From NCBI GenBank assembly GCA_019084405.1, contig JAHRFX010000080.1, positions 1 through 5,086 on the forward strand: DNA of 5,086 nt, given 5' to 3'. Below are positions 3,829-5,086 of the stretch, one piece after another; the first letter of the stretch is position 1; each line of letters starts with the position of its first letter. Below the pieces are notes generated by a model. It saw only the letters and a list, made by a program, of their open reading frames with translations. It was not told where the DNA came from and ran no database searches. Source of the stretch: Methanobacterium sp. Lineage in GTDB: Archaea; Methanobacteriota; Methanobacteria; Methanobacteriales; Methanobacteriaceae. A program made the translations under genes and the position numbers.

Positions 3829-5086
3829 TTAAGCAAATATAGCATCTAAGGCTGCCACTATTGTTTTGCATTTTTGTAACAAAACTGATTGTTCAAATCT
3901 CCAGTCAAGCTCTAAAAGTACAGTGGGTATTCCTTTTTGGGCTATGGGTATGGTTATTTTAGGGGGGCTGCTACCTTCGATATATAAATAGTCAATAAGG
4001 CCATTAGTCTGGGCAACTAGCTGATTTGCAAAACTGGTTGATAAAGCACCCTTACTTGGAGCAAATATAAAATCAGCCCGAGCATAGGTACCCCTGTTTC
4101 CATGAACATCCATGACTAATTGATAGCTACTATCAATAAGAGGGACGATGTACTGGCTGGCCAGATACTCTCCCTGATTCCGGCTTTCATCCATCTCTCT
4201 TCCATCATAGACCACTACCTGGAATATATCCAGCTTGATATTATTCAGTTGTGCTGCGTTTATAGCATCTTCCATGGCCACATGAACTGCTAATTCGTGA
4301 GGGTGTACCCCTATAATTAGGGCTACCTTATTGGATCCAGTTCCATATGATTCTATTTTTTGCACAAAACCATAGGAAGTTTTTGCTATTATGGTGGTGG
4401 TTACATCAGATCCTGGGTTTGAACCGGTATTGATTCTTATGCCGGGTATGATGGTTACGGAGTTGGGTAGGTATTTGTTGGTTTGGTAGAAGTCCAGTAT
4501 TCTGCTGAAGGCGTATATTTGTGTTTCGTAGCGTGTGGTTCCCCGGGTGGTGGTGGCGAAGTTAGGGGCGTAGTTGTTGTTGTCCATGAAGGTTTTTATT
4601 CTTTGTGCCAGGTCCAGGTATGCTGTTTTTGTTATTGTTCCTTGTTTTGCGTTTTCTGATGGGTTGGGTGGTGTGTTGATGTTTTTGGGTGTTATTGGGG
4701 TGGTTTTGCCGGTGTTCTGGTTAATTGTGGCGGTGGTTAGCAGGTATAGGAATTGGGTTAGGGTTATTTGCTTGTTGTTTATGGTTACGGTGGGTGGTAG
4801 TTTTTTGTTGGTGTCGTAGTATTTTTTCACGTTGCTGGCTGCTGCGTTTATTTGGGCCAGGGTGAAGTTGTTATTGACCGGGTCTGGTGTAGGGGGGTTT
4901 ACTACTGGTGGGTTTTCAGGTTCAGGGGTTACTGGTGGCACCACAGGAGGAGTACTACCGGTATTGATTCTTATGCCGGGTATGATGGTTACGGAGTTGG
5001 GTAGGTATTTGTTGGTTTGGTAGAAGTCCAGTATTCTGCTGAAGGCGTATATTTGTGTTTCGTAGCGTGTGGTTCCCCGGGTGGTG
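3829..5086 (-). CDS. Pseudomurein-binding-repeat protein with M14/aspartoacylase-like zinc domain (5' partial)
   Basis: A cell-wall-associated protein whose start lies beyond the right edge; 418 codons plus stop are visible. Residue 1 here is the codon at 5083-5085. The frame stays open to the edge, so the GTG at 4942-4944 is not the likely start. In order there are: a partial pseudomurein-binding repeat (1-36, FYQTNKYLPNSVTI), a Pro-rich linker (about 45-70), a repeat at 73-117 (YYDTNKKLPPTVTINNKQIT) and another at 150-215. A C-terminal domain follows at about 237-418. It shows HPHE (H261, E264), an SRNQGE stretch (R302, N303), a later His in MDVHGNRG (H328) and an acidic LLELDW (E392). This is the HxxE...H zinc pattern and late Glu of M14 carboxypeptidases and aspartoacylase/desuccinylase relatives. 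The inferred role is hydrolysis or trimming of pseudomurein peptides or another surface substrate. It lacks the Cys-His-Asp signature of the PeiW/PeiP endopeptidases. Repeat assignment is firm; the catalytic assignment is moderate. Signal peptide and promoter are outside the window. Confidence 0.85.
   Translation of the reverse strand, partial: TTRGTTRYETQIYAFSRILDFYQTNKYLPNSVTIIPGIRINTGSTPPVVPPVTPEPENPPVVNPPTPDPVNNNFTLAQINAAASNVKKYYDTNKKLPPTVTINNKQITLTQFLYLLTTATINQNTGKTTPITPKNINTPPNPSENAKQGTITKTAYLDLAQRIKTFMDNNNYAPNFATTTRGTTRYETQIYAFSRILDFYQTNKYLPNSVTIIPGIRINTGSNPGSDVTTTIIAKTSYGFVQKIESYGTGSNKVALIIGVHPHELAVHVAMEDAINAAQLNNIKLDIFQVVVYDGREMDESRNQGEYLASQYIVPLIDSSYQLVMDVHGNRGTYARADFIFAPSKGALSTSFANQLVAQTNGLIDYLYIEGSSPPKITIPIAQKGIPTVLLELDWRFEQSVLLQKCKTIVAALDAIFA
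4423..4552 (-). repeat. Exact 130-bp in-gene repeat, copy next to the catalytic domain
   Basis: Every base of this segment is identical to 4957-5086, 534 bp (178 codons) away in the same frame. It encodes the C-terminal half of a pseudomurein-binding repeat, from TTRGTTRYE to GIRINTG. Identity stops sharply at 4423 (next coding codon TCA here, AGT in the other copy). Confidence 0.95.
4957..5086 (-). repeat. Exact 130-bp in-gene repeat, copy at the window edge
   Basis: Second copy of the segment at 4423-4552, with identity continuing to the last base of the window. The true repeat may therefore be longer, up to a full 534-bp unit of linker plus two binding repeats. It leads into the Pro-rich linker (TPEPENPPVVNPPTPDP) rather than into the catalytic domain. 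Confidence 0.95.

Noticed and set aside
4942..4944. GTG as the start codon of the minus-strand surface gene (371-aa protein).
   Set aside because: The frame continues upstream to the window edge and encodes another pseudomurein-binding repeat identical to a downstream one, so the GTG is an internal Val in a Pro-rich linker.
4574..5023. Plus-strand open frames opposite the repeat region (4574-4819 and 4832-5023).
   Set aside because: They are antisense to a well-supported coding region and consist of low-complexity Val/Gly/Leu translations of its C/A-rich codons.

Overview
The window most likely comes from a mesophilic, AT-rich methanogenic archaeon of the Methanobacteriales (Methanobacterium-like). 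The strongest pointer is the minus-strand gene at the right edge. It carries pseudomurein-binding repeats, which are known from archaea with pseudomurein walls and their viruses. Other pointers are archaeal TATA/BRE-like promoters, G-rich Shine-Dalgarno sites and T-rich terminators. Species cannot be assigned from sequence inspection alone.

Layout from left to right. (1) Positions 1-365 hold the 3' part of a decayed IS630-family transposase with two frameshifts and a lost catalytic Asp. (2) Positions 376-921 (minus) encode a secreted lipoprotein with a staphylococcal-nuclease-type domain, ending almost against the transposase remnant. (3) Positions 922-1354 are a 433-bp AT-rich gap between divergent genes. 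It holds a promoter for the nuclease, a TATA box for the next gene, two short inverted repeats and a probably broken micro-ORF for a single-pass membrane peptide. (4) Positions 1355-2014 (plus) encode a Cas4-like PD-(D/E)XK nuclease with the Cys ligands for an Fe-S cluster and no CRISPR context. (5) Positions 2014-2103, overlapping its stop by one base, read like the severed C-terminal tail of a histidine kinase. (6) After an AT-rich leader, positions 2299-3594 (plus) encode a complete DEAD-box RNA helicase followed by a clear hairpin/T-run terminator. (7) Positions 3829-5086 (minus, 5' end outside the window) encode a surface protein with at least two complete pseudomurein-binding repeats, a partial third and a Pro-rich linker. 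It ends in a C-terminal domain with M14/aspartoacylase-like zinc ligands. A 130-bp segment inside it recurs exactly 534 bp away, in frame.

The genes do not form one operon. Transcription is divergent around 922-1354 and convergent at 3595-3828. The window reads as ordinary chromosome with recombination scars (transposase remnant, kinase tail, broken micro-ORF) rather than a coherent new defence or mobile system. The most distinctive item is the wall-anchored putative zinc peptidase. Both ends of the window fall in repetitive DNA (an IS remnant and an internal gene repeat), as is common at contig ends.
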